Positions 62,549 through 64,000 of a stretch of 64,000 nucleotides of DNA are shown piece by piece (the first letter of the stretch is position 1; each line of letters begins with the position of its first letter). The notes beneath the pieces are model-generated. The model had not been told where the DNA came from and searched no databases. It saw only the letters and a program-made list of their open reading frames with translations. The translations under genes and the position numbers were made by a program. The stretch lies in assembly GCA_001025035.1 (NCBI GenBank), contig LCZK01000006.1:62001-126000 (forward strand), in the 5' to 3' direction. Source of the stretch: Actinobacteria bacterium IMCC26207. GTDB lineage: Bacteria; Actinomycetota; Acidimicrobiia; Acidimicrobiales; Microtrichaceae.

Positions 62549-62965
62549 TCAGGCGAGCAGTGCCGGCAGGTCAACTCCCGAGAGTAAATCGACCAAATCA
62601 AGCTGATTGAGCTTGGCACCCGAAGGCAGATTTCCGCCCGGGGTGAGCGCATCTACTGCGGTCGGAATAATGCGGGCCAGCCCTTCGGCTACCTGATCAG
62701 GTGTTGCCCCTAGGTGTTCGGCAATTGCTGCGATTCGCCCACGGCCAATAGCCCGTTTGACTGAACCCTCATCGGTACGCTCGTTCGGGATCGAACCCAC
62801 CCAACTCTCCACTTGGCCTTCATCGCCTGCATCATTGAATCCCGCCAACAAGTCGGCCAACCCATCGGTTCGAATCATCTCACCAAGCTGCGCAACAAGC
62901 GCCGTGCCGTCACCAAATTGTTCGCTCAACGATTGGGCCCCCGAGTTGTTTGACTCCGACATCAT
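62549..62965 (-). CDS. YidB-like (DUF937) protein
   Basis: 138 residues from ATG 62965 (tandem ATG ATG, GAGG upstream). The body has LAQ..GEMIRTDGLADLLAGF, then QVESWVGSIPNE and DQVAEGLARIIPTAVDALTPGGNLPSG, the YidB/DUF937 signature. Function in bacteria is unknown. It lies between the channel-like gene and the MFS transporter. Confidence 0.85.
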   Translation of the reverse strand: MMSESNNSGAQSLSEQFGDGTALVAQLGEMIRTDGLADLLAGFNDAGDEGQVESWVGSIPNERTDEGSVKRAIGRGRIAAIAEHLGATPDQVAEGLARIIPTAVDALTPGGNLPSGAKLNQLDLVDLLSGVDLPALLA

Positions 62966-63150
62966 TGCCTCACTTCTTCTGTTCTTTTGCGCCCACCCGT
63001 GCGGCCCGCTTAGGAAAGTCAGGCTAGTAGGCAGATCCTGGCCATTGGGTTGCAGGGAGGTCGATATACGACCAGTGTGCAACCCAATAGCCAAATGCCA
63101 GGAGCACCTAGATCAGCCTTGCCAACTAGCGCTAGCCAGCAGCAGCCGCG

Positions 63151-64000
63151 CTAGCCAGCAGCGGCAGCGCTCGCCGAATCTCGGTCTGAATCCGGCTGCT
63201 CCTCGGACTTGGCCTCATGCGGCAAGTCTTTGGTGAATGCAAGCGAGAGCAGTGCTAGCAGCGCAGCAGCTAGCAGACCCGTCTTGAGGGCCTGCAGCTG
63301 AGCGGACTCGTAGCTGTCAACAATCGCCGTAGTTGTTTCCTCGTCTAACCCAGCTTCTTGCACCGCCTGCTCAATCTGCGAGGAATCCACGAAGTCCACC
63401 CCAGACTCAACGGCCACACCGACTTGAGCTGACACTTCGGCGCTGATGCGGTCGTCTTGTTCAACCTTGGTAACGAACACTCCGGTCAACCCGGCAAGCA
63501 CGATCGCTCCGATCAGAGCCACACCCAGAGAGGACCCAAGCTGTTGCCCGGTGTACTGCAAACCGCCAGCTTCACCCCGGCCAGATACATCAACTGAGGA
63601 CTGCACCACATTGCCCAACTGCGACACCATCAGGCCCATGCCAATTCCGAGGACCGCCATCGACCCGGCAAACCCAATATTGGCAAGGTCTGGTTTGATG
63701 CTGATGAGCAGCAAGATCGCAGCCAGCATCGTAGTGATAAGCCCGGCACGCACAATTGCCCTCACCGCGAACCTGCTCGAGAGTCGAGAACCTGCAGCAG
63801 ATGCAAGAAGCATGGTGACCGAGACGGGCAACATTTTGATTCCCGTCTCAAGCGCGTTCAGGCCGATCACCAATTGCAAGTACAACGGGATCACAAAGAA
63901 CACGCCCATCAGAATCAGGTTCTGGCTAAACAGGCCAATCAAGCCCGAGCGCAACGGCGGGATCTTCAGCAGGTCAAGGTGTACCAGCGGGTCTGTACCG
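63151..64000 (-). CDS. MFS drug/metabolite exporter, DHA2-like (cut by window edge)
   Basis: The frame stays open to base 64000, so the N-terminal half lies outside. The visible part begins PLVHLDLLKIPPLRSG and has about seven membrane helices (GVFFVIPLYLQLVIGLNALE, MLPVSVTMLLASAAG, AVLGIGMGLMVSQLGN, and others). The EAGGLQYTGQQLGSSLGVAL motif is typical of DHA2 (EmrB/QacA) exporters. An extracytoplasmic loop with acidic residues precedes the last helix. Substrate unknown. Confidence 0.88.
   Translation of the reverse strand, partial: GTDPLVHLDLLKIPPLRSGLIGLFSQNLILMGVFFVIPLYLQLVIGLNALETGIKMLPVSVTMLLASAAGSRLSSRFAVRAIVRAGLITTMLAAILLLISIKPDLANIGFAGSMAVLGIGMGLMVSQLGNVVQSSVDVSGRGEAGGLQYTGQQLGSSLGVALIGAIVLAGLTGVFVTKVEQDDRISAEVSAQVGVAVESGVDFVDSSQIEQAVQEAGLDEETTTAIVDSYESAQLQALKTGLLAAALLALLSLAFTKDLPHEAKSEEQPDSDRDSASAAAAG

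Overview
The window looks like the chromosome of an actinobacterium, possibly an aquatic member of the Acidimicrobiia. The lineage is inferred from content and not tested. Supporting signs are a Ddn-type deazaflavin (F420) protein, a eukaryote-like type II glutamine synthetase beside a type I enzyme and a GlnR-like orphan regulator, a Tad/Flp pilus operon, adenosylcobalamin methylmalonyl-CoA mutase with MeaB, a Lys/Ala-rich tail on topoisomerase I, and many Tat lipoproteins. Genes are dense, many neighbours share 4-base ATGA or GTGA overlaps, and no gap without a gene exceeds about 200 bases.

Layout. 1-4.8 kb: a TetR regulator overlapping a sulfatase, an XRE/nucleotidyltransferase toxin-antitoxin-like pair and a lipoprotein; this part looks GC-richer by eye. 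4.9-10.1 kb: tRNA-Thr, a Ddn-family protein and the housekeeping block topA-tmk-holB. 10.2-13.6 kb: acyl-CoA dehydrogenase and an MrfA/YprA-like helicase. 13.6-18.3 kb: a six-gene Tad operon and a sigma-70 factor. 18.4-24.4 kb: MarR regulator, nadE, and the nitrogen cluster GSII / GSI / GlnR-like. 24.4-28.9 kb: RidA, a thioredoxin-like lipoprotein, and iron-sulfur genes (IscA/ErpA type, SufR-like, Mrp). 28.9-35.5 kb: meaB, two tandem TetR genes and mutA-mutB. 35.6-40.2 kb: ferric-reductase-like membrane protein, ApbE, two low-complexity envelope proteins and a two-component system. 40.2-48.5 kb: mixed metabolism (DoxX, proline iminopeptidase, MBL hydrolase, PaaX-like regulator, desaturase, aminotransferase, pheA, ion channel).

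48.6-51.2 kb is a likely island. It follows tRNA-Ser, is bracketed by two direct copies of a 68-base palindromic element, and carries a Phd/VapC pair and a Tat lipoprotein. 51.3-59.4 kb holds a photolyase-like protein whose domains appear in swapped order, overlapping a DUF2256-DUF3253 gene, then a renalase-like oxidoreductase, a fumarylacetoacetase-fold enzyme, a 716-residue Tat protein, a serine hydrolase and a lipocalin-like protein.

The standout is 59.5-61.4 kb, a tandem duplication of a two-gene unit. The first gene of each unit encodes a short Tat lipoprotein ending with the first strands of a carbohydrate-binding-like beta-sandwich. The second, starting at an ATGA overlap, encodes a domain about 76-77% identical to eukaryotic ubiquitin, followed directly by what looks like the rest of that beta-sandwich. 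Ubiquitin therefore appears to sit inside a secreted lipoprotein domain exactly where the reading frame breaks. The same arrangement is kept in both diverged copies, and each copy has its own promoter-like sequence. The window ends with a degenerate two-TM channel, a YidB-like protein and a truncated MFS exporter.
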